NCBI GenBank assembly: GCA_002786025.1
Contig: NHNW01000012.1
Coordinates: forward strand, 1-64,000
Length of the DNA: 64,000 bases
Direction of reading: 5' to 3'
Source: Zasmidium citrigriseum
Lineage: Eukaryota > Ascomycota > Dothideomycetes > Mycosphaerellales > Mycosphaerellaceae
The position numbers were made by a program, and so were the translations under genes. How positions within the stretch are numbered: position 1 is the first letter of the stretch; each line of letters opens with the position of its first letter. Positions 11,923-23,167 of the stretch are shown here, piece by piece. A model generated the notes under the pieces. That model saw only the letters and a program-made list of their open reading frames with translations, made no database searches and was not told where the DNA came from.

Positions 11923-12588
11923 GATGGATCGCTTTCGAAATGTATGCTGCACGAGAGAGCGTTCTTCGAAAGGACAGGGATAGATATGGAGATTATCGAT
12001 GAGTGATACAAGAAAGAGCAATGGAGAACCCTACCGCATGCGTCTCTACAAGGCACGCCCGCCTACAATGTGGCTTTCGAGAGGATGGAGAGGATCGAAT
12101 TGCCTCGGCGTTTTCGGCAAGGACCAGCATCACGTGTTAGATAAAGGCACGAGCTCAAGAAAGGCTGAATATTTTAGATGAATGATTGCATGAAGCAGTG
12201 ACGTGTGATAGAGATCTCGAACAGTCGTCGAATCAATTGGAACTGCCGGGGGCTCAACATTGACACAGAAAGTGGTGCTTGGGGAGCAAATGCTTGGAGT
12301 GGAGATCCAACTATCAATTCATCTGATAAGACCGTGAACCTATAGAATCGCTATTCCCCTCCCCATATTCAGCTTCAGACCAGACTGATGGATATGAATT
12401 GCTCCAGTTTACGCCATTCCTGCCGAAGCCACTCCTTCGAGGATCGGTTCGATTCCGTCCCTGAACAGGGTCTATCTCACGTCAACAGAAGCCCCAGGTT
12501 GAAGCATATGGGGACCATGAGTGATATGGTTGAATAAGCATACAAAGCTGTGCCCAGGGATATGTTAGGCATTCCAGTCTGTATCTGC
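11923..12588. other. Intergenic, no gene seen
   Basis: About 670 bp between the SDR start and the CDF transporter stop, holding the SDR promoter and the transporter 3' end. A B-box-like GGTTCGATTCC near 12450 was examined and does not form a tRNA. Confidence 0.65.
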
Positions 12589-14097
12589 TTACAACTCCTT
12601 CTTCAAGAAATGCTCCGGCGAGTGCGACGTCTCGTAGTCGACGTGAACATACGCTCTCTCGACATCCGGCAAACTCTCCAGCTTGGTCTGCAGGTCTTCG
12701 GCAACATCGTGAGTCTCGCCAAGGCTCAGAAGCTTGTCCATGACAATATCAACCTCGACGATGAGCCGTGGTCCAGAGTGCCAGGCACGAACAGTATCGA
12801 GCTGAGTGATACGCGGGTCGTGCGTCATGGAGATGTAGGTGACATGCTGCAGGAAAGCAGTGTCTGCCGAGACTCCGATGAGCAGCTGGAACTCTTGATA
12901 TGCTGTGCGCAGCCAGAGAAAGGAGATGAGGACGGATAGGATAATGGCACCCATCGGATCGATCCACCAACTATAGATGTCAGTCAGTCAGTGACTTCTG
13001 AGACAACGCTGATGCGACTTACGTGACTTTGCTGCCCAGAACGCTAGTCATAAGACCAAATCCATTGATGAAGAGATCGTTACGGTGATCCTCCCAGAGA
13101 ATGCGGATCTGCGAGTACTTGTTTCTCAGAGCCCAGCAGTAGAAAAACAAACCCAGCTTTGTCGCGAATGCCACGCCCACTGCCACGACCGAGGGGATGT
13201 GAAAGTTCGAGTCGTCAGACTTCTCGGCGAGTTGTCTGATCGATTCGACAATCAGGATGAACGAGACAGCCGTCATCAAGAAGCAGAAGGTAATGTTGCC
13301 GGCTGTCTCGAGTCTCCCCTTTCCGGAAGGGAATCTTCTGGGATCGACTCGATTGACGGCTCGGTTGCAGAGGATGAGGGTGAGATTGCTGAGGGAGAAA
13401 GTCAGCACATACATTGCCAGACCTAGAAATCCATGTTAACTCGCCTGAGAGGATCAAAGATGGAGTCCGCCATGGTGGTGAAGAGTGACAAACTGCCTGA
13501 AGACACAGCGCCATAGACCTGCAGGATGGCCAGGATGATGTTCGCAGCAAAGCTGCCGTGGACGGCGATCTTGAACTGCAAAGCATCGGCGCCTTGCTCT
13601 TCCTTGGCCTCGCGGACATGGTCGTCCACCGGCTTCAGCAGTCTCTCAATGTTCTCGTTCTGGTTTTCGTAGAACTTGAGGACTTTGTGTGTCTTCAGCT
13701 TGTCCTTCCCATGGCCGACTGGTCTGCATGCCGCCGTTCGCTTGGCCTTGGTATTAGCTTTGGCGTTGTCCTTGACCTGAGCCAAATCTTTCAACCCATC
13801 ACGCAGCTTGTATGGGTCGTTCTCGGCCTCATAGCCAGGCAGGCTGCCCTGTCGCTCCACGTCATCTCTCTCACTGTCGCTGCTGTTGCGGTGATAGGTC
13901 GGTCGGGTCACTGCTTGCTGATCGACTTCGGGCATCTTGGAGACAGCTGAGCTGGTCGCCGGTCGCTTGCCGTCGCGGTGGCCATGGTCGTGACTCGGCT
14001 CGGGCGTGTGGTTGTGCGATGAGCGCTCGGGGTGCACATGGAAAGGGTGCGGCCGCAATGATATCGAGTTGTGCAAGTCCGGGTCTCGTTGTGCCAT
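12589..14097 (-). CDS. Cation diffusion facilitator, Mn-type (3 exons, one GC-AG intron)
   Basis: Proton-coupled divalent metal efflux transporter. Exons 13445-14097, 13023-13388 and 12589-12970 (complement) give 466 aa. The N-terminus is long and histidine-rich (residues about 17-45, many His around SHNHTPEPSHDHGHRDG), a likely metal-binding tail. Membrane motifs are ADSIFDPLSN in TM2 and EDHRND in TM5. These are the DxxxD pairs typical of the Mn-CDF branch rather than the HxxxD of zinc transporters. FPSGKGRLE and the C-terminal cytoplasmic domain with HDPRITQLDTVRAWHSG and VHVDYETSH complete the fold. The first intron begins with GC (AG/GCGAGT) rather than GT; only this reading gives the conserved DPLSN junction. 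Confidence 0.9.
13389..13444 (-). other. GC-AG intron in the CDF transporter
   Basis: The donor reads AG/GCGAGT and the acceptor CCCTCAG. Only this boundary joins DPL to SNLTLIL, the conserved TM2 end; a GT donor (GTTAAC) three bases further in would break the motif. Confidence 0.75.
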
Positions 14098-14975
14098 GGC
14101 GGAACGCTGTTGATAAGTCGTCTCTTCTAGATGCTTTTCGGGGGAGGCAATGACGAGGCCAATTAATGCTCAATCATTCAAGCGTGTAAGAGGAGAATAA
14201 TGGAGATGTCAAGCAGTGACTCCTTTGCCTACCTCCTGTGCGTGCTTGCTTTGTCGTACCATGTGCCCGCCGGCGTGCGAACTTTCCGCCCTTGCCCTTG
14301 CCAAGCAGGCCATCTTGCTTGGAAGCTCATCCTCGCCAGAAGCAATTCTCTGCCCACAAAACACGTCCAGCCAGCTCGCAAACAGTCAGAGATGAGTCTC
14401 ACGCTCGCTCTGTGCGACATGAGGTGTAAACAAGGCCAACAAGGTGCACTCTCCTCGCAAAGGACGCGTTTTCGTCGCAGCCAATGGCAACCTGATGACC
14501 CTTCCGACATCTCCCGTCCGATGATCGACTTCACCCTCTCCGCACCACATCCTGAGAGCTCTCCCTGCCCGCCGACGTGGATGCCAGCATGCCGCCAGCC
14601 AAAGAAGCCTTCGACGGTCGACAGGAAGCCTCGGACGGGGTCAGCGTGGCCTGTGAAAACGTCCTGGACCACTGAAAGCTTCCTCTCGGTCTGTCTATGG
14701 CTTGCAGCAGGTACACGGCCTGGCAACTTCCTGCCCCTCTGACTGGGTCGATGCCCATGCGGTAGAGCATGATGATGTCTGAAGCCTGGTGGTAATGCTT
14801 CGGTCCTGTGTCGTCGCAACAGCTTCCAATAAGACGCTACGAAAACGGATAGGAAGGTAGGGGCTTTGGAGATATCTATCCCAGGAGCTCGTCGTGTGAG
14901 CAGACAATCCCAGTTTCAGCATCTCTTCCATCTCTTAAGCAGTCAAGTCAAACCTGCATACTGAACGAGCCCATT
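14098..14975. other. Divergent intergenic region, no gene seen
   Basis: About 880 bp between the divergently transcribed CDF transporter and the first 2EXR gene. It contains long open frames on both strands (for example 14229-14819 complement), but they have no recognisable domain, overlap each other and look like chance frames in GC-rich DNA. It probably holds both promoters. Confidence 0.55.
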
Positions 14976-15560
14976 ATGCCTCTCATTATGGACCAACCCG
15001 AAGCGAAGCCCTTCCGCTTCATGGACTTGCTCCCAAAGCTCCGTCAACGAATCTACGAATACGCACTCGTCTCGCCTTCGCCCATTGAGATTCATGAAGC
15101 GACTCGTCGACGACGAAGCAGCGTCAGCAGAGGTGCTCCCATTGAAGCACCAGGCCGTATCTCCGCCCTTCTGCGCGCCAACAAGCAAATCAGAAGAGAA
15201 GCTGCACCTCTATTTTTCTCGCAGAACACCTTCATCATCCCTTGGGGCTTCCCTAATATGGGCGTCAGATGGTTGGAGTACCTAGCACCACAACACAGGA
15301 GACTGCTTCGAGACGTGAGGTTCTGCTACGGCGACGGGGCGTTCTGGACGATATACGATGCGAGGACAGCCTTGCTGTCGCTCAAGCTGGCACTGGAAAG
15401 GAGTGGTGCGGCGTCCGACTTGAAGGAGATGGCGTTGTGGGTCCCGGTGTGCGAGTTCAGTGTTCATACCTGGAAGGAGCTGTATAAGCGAGACGATGCT
15501 CAATGGGTGAGCATGGAGGAGACAAGGCCCTTCAGTAAGGGAGGCGAATGGAAGCTGTAA
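14976..15560 (+). CDS. 2EXR (F-box-like) domain protein
   Basis: Single-exon gene for 194 aa. Residues about 13-27 (FRFMDLLPKLRQRIYEYAL) match the start of the fungal 2EXR domain, an F-box-like helical motif of unknown function in large lineage-specific families. A second conserved element follows around LLRANKQIRREAAPLFFSQNTF (about residues 68-90). No signal peptide or membrane segment. The C-terminus is polar. Another 2EXR gene lies about 400 bp downstream on the same strand, although the two proteins are not close copies. Cellular role unknown. Confidence 0.75.
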   Translation: MPLIMDQPEAKPFRFMDLLPKLRQRIYEYALVSPSPIEIHEATRRRRSSVSRGAPIEAPGRISALLRANKQIRREAAPLFFSQNTFIIPWGFPNMGVRWLEYLAPQHRRLLRDVRFCYGDGAFWTIYDARTALLSLKLALERSGAASDLKEMALWVPVCEFSVHTWKELYKRDDAQWVSMEETRPFSKGGEWKL

Positions 15561-15950
15561 GCTTGGCGTCTTTTCAGGTCGATTCACGAAGCTCATAGTA
15601 AAATGAAATGTAGGCGTCAAAGCTGAACTGGATCATTCGTCTCAAAGCCACATATCAGCCCGTGTTGGCAAGTGCAACTAGCTCAGCATCTCCCTCGTAG
15701 CGAATCGATACACATTGCCAGTGATACTCTACAAGATCATCGAGCAATCATCGCCTCGAGTTTGTTACGAGCAAAGGTTCACATCAATCGAAAACGTGGC
15801 CCGTGCTCCAGCATGTGACGGCCCTGACGTAATTTGTCTCTAGCGCTTCCCAGAGCCGTCCCGCTCTTTGCGAGAAAGCCAACCTTGGAACCTTCCACAC
15901 CAGCTCGAATATTCTCTTCCACACCAGAGTCTACATCATCCTTTTTTAAA
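15561..15950. other. Intergenic, no gene seen
   Basis: About 390 bp between the two 2EXR genes. No supported frame or RNA gene. Confidence 0.65.
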
Positions 15951-16774
15951 ATGGCAGCGCCGCCTGTCGCTTCGAGTGAGTAGATACCTTTCTTGCTACA
16001 CTTGAAATCCGTAAAACTAACCAGACATCTATAGACGCCTCTGTGGCAGAAGACAGCACTCCCTCAAACGAGCACACATTGCCACTCTCCGACCACGAGG
16101 AGGCGCAAATCACAGCGCTCATGACCCTCACCTCAACTCTCTCCTCGACTGCTGTCAACGAACTCCGCCGCCGCCTTGCCGCTCGCCAGAACTCCACTTG
16201 TTTCCTCTTCCGACTTCCCGCTGAGCTTCGCACGCATATCTTCGAAATGGCTTTCCTCGAGGACGTCGTCATCAACGAGCGCGAGAAGATCACTCTACCC
16301 GACGTCCAGTATGACGAGGACTTCGAGCCTACCATGGAGACGTACCAGGATCTCAAGGCGCTTGTGCGTGGATCGCACTCCATGAATGCGTGTGCACAGA
16401 TGAGAAATGAAGCACGAAGTGTCCTCGGCCTCGACAAATGCGTCCTGTCTCTTCGGTACCCTGGCGAGAACCCGAGTCTCGAGCCACTTGCTTCGCCGCG
16501 CGAGCTGGAGAAAGATGTGCTCCCTGGCTTCTTCGTGTGGGTTTATTTGCACGACAAAGAAGACGGCGCGGAATTCTACGCGAAGGAGTGGGCTCGGCAG
16601 GATCACGCTCACTGCGCTGGCACTTTAGTCTTTCCATCCAAAGTTGGCCTCAAGCCGCGCTCGTTTGCGATACAGGAGAAGGAGGCGCACAGGGATCGGG
16701 AGAGGGCCGAGGGCGACCTTGCCTTGAAGCATCGTGTGGTGGAGAAGGAGAAGAAGGTGTCGAGCTTCTGGTAG
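15951..16774 (+). CDS. 2EXR-like protein (2 exons)
   Basis: Exons 15951-15975 and 16035-16774 give 254 aa. The tiny first exon encodes MAAPPVAS and uses the donor GTGAGT; the ATG just after a T/A-rich tract is the only good start, since the main exon begins without one. The core is FRLPAELRTHIFEMAFLEDVVIN (about residues 65-87), an F-box/2EXR-type helix pair, followed by MNACAQMRNEARSVLGLD. The C-terminus is strongly charged and probably coiled (EKEAHRDRERAEGDLALKH). Function unknown; the domain family is fungal and expanded. Confidence 0.75.
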
Positions 16775-17066
16775 GTGGAGATTGTTCAGGAGGAGCGTTC
16801 ATTCTGTCTTGTTAGCGTTCGTACCGTTCAAGCGTTGTTGCACTTGAGTTCCCTTCGAGAGGCACATTTTCTCACTGAGAGCGTGCCGACCCAAGTCTAC
16901 TGCAAGATCGGCAGAATGCATAGACGCAAGCAACAACATTGAGAACAGAAAGATGAGATTGCGAACCATTTTCATCCCCCAATGACACTGTGCAAAGCAG
17001 ACTTTTCCGCAGCAAAGTCTTCGAGATGGGTATACCGTACACAAACACGACCCTTCTATGTACACC

Positions 17067-19749
17067 TCATATCTCCTCCTGCATCCGATAAATCCTCCAC
17101 CCCGCCTGCGCAAGCACCCGCGGCACACACTCCACCATAACCCGATCAACATCCTTCCACTCCTGCGTAAGATCCCTCCAAGGCACCAAAAACGGCGTTG
17201 TCCTCTTATTCGAGCTCCTCGGTCCCATGCGCCACTGTCTCTGCAATCTCTCCGCATTAAACCTCTCATGCTCCATCTCAGACAACATGTCCAGCTCCTC
17301 GACGCTGAACTCAGGGACGTGGATAAGGGGTTCGGAGCGCTCTTGATCGAGCATGAAACAGCTGACGGCGCGGAGTTTGCGTGGGATGTCGTCGGCTTGG
17401 GAGCGCGTGCTTTCTTTGAGTTCGATGGCGAGTTCGTCCCAATCGTACATGGAGGCGTCGGTTTCGAGGGCTTCGATTTCGGCGGGCGTTTTGGCCATTA
17501 GTCTCCTCTGCTTCTTGTACGTCTCGAAGAGGCCCTGGGCGAGTTTCTCTCGGAGTGCGGCTGGGAGTCGAGGGGATCGGAGATAGCTCATGAAGATTCT
17601 GCCGTCTACGTGGAGCTGTATCTGTTCTTCTGGTGGAAGTGCTGAGATGTCGAATTTCGTTCGTCCGGATAGGCGACTTGTGCTGATGATCTTGTCGAGA
17701 GATCGAAGGCCGTGTTTGAATGAGGGGACGAGTAATAGGGCGTGAAGGACCGCCTCGTCGATCTTCATCGTGCCGTTGACTTCCAGGTGTGGGAATTTCT
17801 GCTTGAGCATTTGCCGGATCATGAGAGCTCGTCGGATGGAGAACATCTTATCGTTCGGGCTTGTCTGATTAGGTCCCGCAATTCGAACAACTCCATGCAA
17901 ATAATCCATGAGCATTGAGTCATCGACTGTTCGTCGCTCTTTGAACTCGCTTGCTGTCGGTGTTGGGGTGCTGTCCAGAGTAGGGGGCTCCTGGTTCACC
18001 AGGAAGAAAAGAAGTGGGTGACCAAGGCTGCGTACATGCGACCTGTCGCTAAAGAGGCCGTCACGCATGATCGCGAGGAAGTCGTTCAGGAGTTCGTTCT
18101 TCGGTTCAAGGATTGCCTCGAAGTTCTCGAATATCACCACGGTCAGTAGGCCGGCTGCTGTGTGGTCTCGGATTGTGTGACATAGCGCTACTAGGTCATC
18201 CAGTCGTAATAATCGTGCATTGTACACAAGCTGTTGTACATTCGAATTGGTGGCGAAGTGCTGGCTCAGATTGGTTGCGACGAACTTCTTTCCAGAGCCA
18301 GGAGGTCCTAATATGCCGATGGAAGTCGGATGAGATGTCTCGGATCGAAGGCGTTCCTCAACAGCTCCCACAATAGCTCGCAGTGACTCCTGCTCTGATC
18401 GCTCGACGCTCAACAGATCGCCAAACTGCTGGATCGGACATCGGGCCAAGGCTTTATGCGGTCCCAGAGTGACAACCTGTCGTGCAACTTCGGCCGGATC
18501 GCCGGTAACGGTATCGAAGATACTCCAAGTGTCACCGGAGCTTATTCGTGCAGAAGGTATGCTGACCACAGAGAACTTCTTCTCTGGAGTAAGACCATTG
18601 ATCGTTGCATCGACAGGGTAGTCTGGAGCCTCGTCGATGGGGTTCGGAACGAAACCCTTCTCCTCCATATCTCGTGCAGCGTGGATGCCCAATCGGACAC
18701 CCTTTTCGCAATTCGGAGGAGCAGTATCCGCGAATCCAAGAGCAAATCCCGCCGTGAACGCTGATGAAAGGCCGACCTAGATCACCGTTAGACTCATGAA
18801 ACGCAACGATCAACTGAGAGACCTACCATATGGCCGACTTTGGTAGAAGATTCGACCTGCCGGGGATGGAAGTAAAGCTTTGGATCGGTGGCGTCTCGTC
18901 CTCGATGATGTATTATCCCTTCGTTGCCGAAACGAACGATCAGATTAGGACAAGTCACAAGCGTATCCAGTCTGCCGTTGCTGCCCAGGTTGCGGACGAA
19001 GTCTTCTGTGGTCTGCTCCCAGGACAAAGACCGGCTTAGGGAGATTCCTTCTGCGCGGAGATCGTCGGCGTCGATAATGACAGCAAGATGGTCTGGATCA
19101 GGTACTCCGTCACGAGTTCTTGGTCCGTCTGTAAAGCGTTAGGTTTGAGATTGCGATTCGACGCAAGGCGTGCCAAAAGCCAAGCCAGGTACGATATTCT
19201 TCACATACCTCGAATGATGTCCCACAAATGTCCTCTCGCCAAAGGCCTGGTCATATGATGAATGATGTATCGTGGCCTGATCCGTTGCAGAAAGTCAAGA
19301 GCAGGCTCAACGTCGTGCAAAGCCTCGCCAGAGCCAGATATAATCACAGTGCTGGCTTTTGCCGCAGAACTTTGATCGATCGAAGGCTGATGCCAAACAG
19401 GAGGTTTGCCAATCTGACGTTTCCTCACCACACGGAGGGAAGGCGTTCCGCCAGAGGAGGGATCTGCCTCCTCTAAATCAATGACTGACGACGCGTTATG
19501 CTTGAGGCAGTTCGATCCAGCGGGCTGTAGTACTGGACCAAGCACTTCGAAACCCCATTGCGGCCCTGCAGCGGTGAGGAGCTGCGCCACCAGGTCCGCC
19601 TCGCCGCAGCGGATGGTCAGCTGCGATGGATCTTCGTCGTCGTCCAGAGTCGCGTGCGAGTCGGCATTCAGGTACGTCATGGGATAGACCAGGTAGTCGT
19701 AAGAAACTGCGCCTGCCACGAGCAGAGTGTGGGATGCGTGAGAATTCAT
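17067..19749 (-). CDS. PfkB-like / P-loop ATPase / RyR-domain protein (3 exons)
   Basis: Exons 19209-19749, 18827-19128 and 17067-18776 (complement) give 850 aa. The N-terminal third looks like a degenerate PfkB/ribokinase-type fold: LLVAGAVSYDYLV at residues 9-21, LAVIIDADDL in the middle, and GLSSAFTAGFALGFAD near 283-298, where active PfkB kinases have a DTxGAGD motif; the catalytic Asp is missing. A P-loop NTPase follows, with Walker A GPPGSGKK at about 438-445 and a Walker B-like VVIFENFE near 495. The C-terminus (about 725-845) matches the ryanodine-receptor RyR domain as found in stand-alone prokaryotic proteins: YDWDELAIELKES..QADDIPRKL, EMEHERFNAER and LVPWRDLTQEWKDVDR. No membrane segments. 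Probably a soluble nucleotide-dependent sensor or regulator; function unknown. Divergent from the CorA-like gene. Confidence 0.8.
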
Positions 19750-20468
19750 CTATAGGTATAGGGGATGTCGGCAGGCTAGAACGGATCGGGGCGTGGATGC
19801 TGTCGCGACTCGCATGTCGAAGGCAAACCGGCAAACCCAGGCGGACTGAGGTCGAGATCCGCTGGGGCTTAGACAGCGAGAGATCAGATCTGACCGCGCC
19901 TACCACGCGCTCCTCCGCGTAAGGAAACAAAAGCAGTTTGGAGAGAGAGATGCACAGCCACTGCTCGGATTCAGAGGTGAGAGCGTGGGTGGGCGACTAG
20001 GATAGACTTCGGTTGCTCGGCGAATGAAACGTTGGTCGAGACCGTTGACGCCGTTGCGATTGGTATCGACTCTGTCTTGGGAGAAGTCGAAGTTTCAGAG
20101 AGGACTGTTCGGTGACACAGCCCATATCAAAAGCACTCTCAATCGGACGGCAGCAGCATGATGGCATCGACCGCCGTCTCATCGAGTGGGTGGCAGCAGT
20201 AGTGTAGCCAAGAAGCCGGCCAGCACACGCATCGCTCATGCATGAAGCGGACAGCTCTGCCCACACTCACCTCTACACCGGTCTTACACCGTCTGGCCTT
20301 CATGAGATGAAGTCGTAGGAAACGCTACGCAAAACAAAAGCTCTTGCAGCACCTCGTGGGCATCGTAATACGTCGAGAACCACGGAAATGCTGCCTTCGA
20401 ATGCATGAGAAAAGTCGTACAGCGCCAGAAACAGCTGCCCGGTTCGATTGTGTCGCCCGAAAGCCCCG
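19750..20468. other. Divergent intergenic region
   Basis: About 720 bp between the RyR-domain gene and the CorA-like gene, probably holding both promoters. A complement-strand frame of 104 codons (20300-20614) overlaps it and runs into exons 1-2 of the CorA-like gene; it has no recognisable domain. Confidence 0.55.
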
Positions 20469-22274
20469 ATGGCGGTCCCTCTGCAGAAGTTCGAGATATC
20501 AGATTCGAGACTAGAGGTGGGTCGCCATGAGGCGGCTTCGATGCCGTAAAAGTGGCCGAATGTGGAATGCTGATTTTGATGCCAGCACAATGATTGGAAG
20601 TTTCCAGCTACCATAAAGACCAGACCGCTTCGAAAGTTAGAAGAGGAGGATTTCCTTACTCACCATAAGGTGCGAAAATCGCATGCTGTGCGCCGACCGA
20701 TCTCTGTGCTGATGGAATTGTAGATCGACAGAAGTTACGATGACAGTACCGTCCGGTTCAAGCTGCTGTAAGTCCTGTCCAAAAGATGTCATCAGGCGAC
20801 ATCTGACAACACTTCATAGGGTCGGGAGTGCGGTCTCTGCCAATTTGACAGATACTAACAACCTGCCCATCGAATCGGAGCTCATCGACGTTGTCAAGAA
20901 GCAGGGATGGGTATCCGATGAGTACCTTCATCTGTGGCGGCGTGATGAAGGAGGTTCGGCCGCCCTGACTTCCCATGGCATCCTCAGTTTGTCGGCACTT
21001 CCTCGATCAATTGATACAGAGCTGATATATCGCAGCGTTCATGCTTCAGACTCCCAGAGACAGTAAATCCTTCTGCTCTCTTTCGTTAGTGAACAGGGAA
21101 CGACATTGCTGCGGTGGCGTTTACATTGCGGATGAGCATTTCAACCTCAATAATCTCCTTGCCTCGCAACCGTACCTGAACAAGCACCCAAAAGTTCCGC
21201 GAGACTTTGCCATTTTGCCGTTCCAGATACTGGTCCACCATGTCGATGAGACTCTGGCGCAGGTGCAGGAGCTGTCTCGCCAGATCACATCCACTGAACG
21301 TAGGATCGCCGATGGAAGGATATCTCTGGAGGACAATGGCGATTACAAGCTCCTCAATCGACTCAATCTTGAGCTTGTCCGGCTTCAACGGCGATCCAAC
21401 TTCGAGATCGATCTGGCCTCTAATTTGCTGAAGTATCTGGACTCATACCAGCGGCTATGGACGGCACTCTGGGAAGGCGGTACCGGCTACCTGGAGGATA
21501 TGCGTGAGAAGGTCGAGCAGCAGTCGCGATATTCGACACAAATCCAGCGAGATCTTGAGATGATGCCGCGGCGGATAGACAACCAATCGAAGGCGTTGTT
21601 CAACATCATCGCGATGAGGGATAACAAGCTGAATATCTCGCTCGCCGAAAGTTCGAAGAAGATCGCTGAAGAGAGCCGTTTGGATAATCTGCTGAGTGTG
21701 AAGTTGGCAAAAGCGACGGCCGACATGGCAGAGCAGACAAGGCAAGACAGCGCGGCCATGAAGACGATCGCTGTGTTGACTCTCACCTTCTTGCCTGGCA
21801 CCGCAGTAGCGGTAAGTTCCTCAATCCCGTTGCGTATCTGAGACTTATCTGACGAGCCTTCAGTCCTTTTTCGGCATGGATGGGATGTTCAATTGGAATC
21901 CGTCTGGAGGTCAGAGCATCGCATCGCCGTATCTGTACGTCTTTTTCGTGATCACGGTACCTTTGACTGCGGTGATATACGTCGGATGGTGAGTCTGCTT
22001 CCCAGTAAACTTGGCGCTCCGCTAAACGTGCACCCCAGGTGGTGGTGGTTCCGCCGTTTGCGACTAGAATTCCAGAAAGAATACGAGAACTCAGACTTTG
22101 CGACTGTCGAGAAAGATCTGGTGAGACGCATGCGGTGAGTATTTTGGGTGTCTCGTTTTCTGCGAGACGAGGCTGACCGATTTGTTTTCTGGTTGCAGGA
22201 CTGCGACGAACTCATGGAATATCGAGAAACATGTCACAACGCCTCCAGAGACGACGCCGCCAGAGTCGAGTTGA
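20469..22274 (+). CDS. CorA-like transporter-domain protein (8 exons)
   Basis: Exons read as 20469-20516, 20586-20669, 20724-20767, 20820-20986, 21036-21811, 21864-21988, 22039-22134 and 22199-22274; all phases close to give 471 aa starting MAVPLQKFEISD. The N-terminal half carries the block GWVSDEYLHLWRRDEGGSAAL. The middle is long and helical, with repeated hydrophobic heptads (about residues 180-340). Two membrane segments near the C-terminus are TIAVLTLTFLPGTAVASFF and YLYVFFVITVPLTAVIYVGW, joined by GMDGMFNW. This is the topology of CorA Mg2+ channels and of the large fungal CorA-like family, but the GMN selectivity motif reads GMD, so magnesium transport is doubtful. Fungal members often sit near HET or NLR-type genes; here a HET gene is next downstream. 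Confidence 0.82.
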
Positions 22275-23167
22275 GAGAAGAGCAGGAACGCAGCGTTTGT
22301 CGCGAGCTCCATATAGAGTCGTCATGTTCGTCGCCACAGGTCGCGGGAAAGGGAGAGGTGCGGGTTGAAGCGGAGGTTGTGAAGCGTTACAGCAAGTATT
22401 TATCATGCCGTGCAAACGCCCTTTTCAGGGCTTGCAACTCGGCGGCGTTGAGAACGAAGATGTATATTCTTGGACAGCACACTGGAAGGCATGACCTTGC
22501 ACACCAAGAAAGTGAGGCTCTTGCGTCTCAGCGAACTTTCCCCTGAGTGGTTCTTGCCCATTGATCAGCTCATGCCTGCCGGACCAGATATCCTGGTGAA
22601 GCACAGCCTGTTACATGATCGGTCCTCTCTCAAACAGCGAAGATGCTTCAAAGCTCATCCGAGCGGCTCGAATAGCGTTGAGAATGGATGATGATTCGAC
22701 ATTGACACGACTTGGCCCATTGTCCGGAACGCGAGTCTTCGCCTCTGCCGGTGCTTGTGGTCGAGTTGAGAAGGCCAAAGCGGCCACGGCATGACCTCAC
22801 GGGCTATATACGAAGTCGTCTCACTGGTGCTAACGCCGCAAAGTCCACAACGAGGCGGCGCCATTGGCCTGGTCAACGGGGCGAGTGGTGGTGAGTCCCG
22901 TGAGTGGTTTGCACGCGAAGACAAGCATCAGCACAGGGATGTTCGAGGCCGCTGCGTGCGGCTGTGTCACTCCCGCGAGAGGTTAAAATGGATCCTGCCT
23001 CGGGAGCGGAATGCCCGCGTGTGCATGATCAGGCCCGTGGTGGTGCTGGGGCCAATACTCGGCTTGGTCTTGACCAGCTGAGATACTTATGGACAAAGAC
23101 GCCTGCTCCTCTTTGACACCATGTAGGAGCGTCGACCTCCCCTCGTCCATCGCCCATCCATCGCCCA
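22275..23167. other. Intergenic, no gene seen
   Basis: About 890 bp between the CorA-like and the J/HET genes. Short frames on both strands (up to about 130 codons) show no domain, signal peptide or splice-supported extension. Confidence 0.6.

Noticed and set aside
12420..12470. B-box-like GGTTCGATTCC suggesting a tRNA
   Set aside because: The flanking T-stem does not pair beyond three bases and no A box, anticodon arm or acceptor stem could be built.
14229..14819. 196-codon complement-strand frame in the CDF/2EXR divergent region
   Set aside because: No domain, several overlapping frames of similar length on both strands, and composition unlike the neighbouring genes.
20300..20614. 104-codon complement-strand frame
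   Set aside because: It overlaps exons 1 and 2 of the CorA-like gene, which has a fully phase-consistent model, and it has no recognisable domain.
20740..21066. Read-through ORF starting MTVPSGSSCC
   Set aside because: It reads through two consensus introns (20768-20819 and 20987-21035); the spliced CorA-like model explains the region better.
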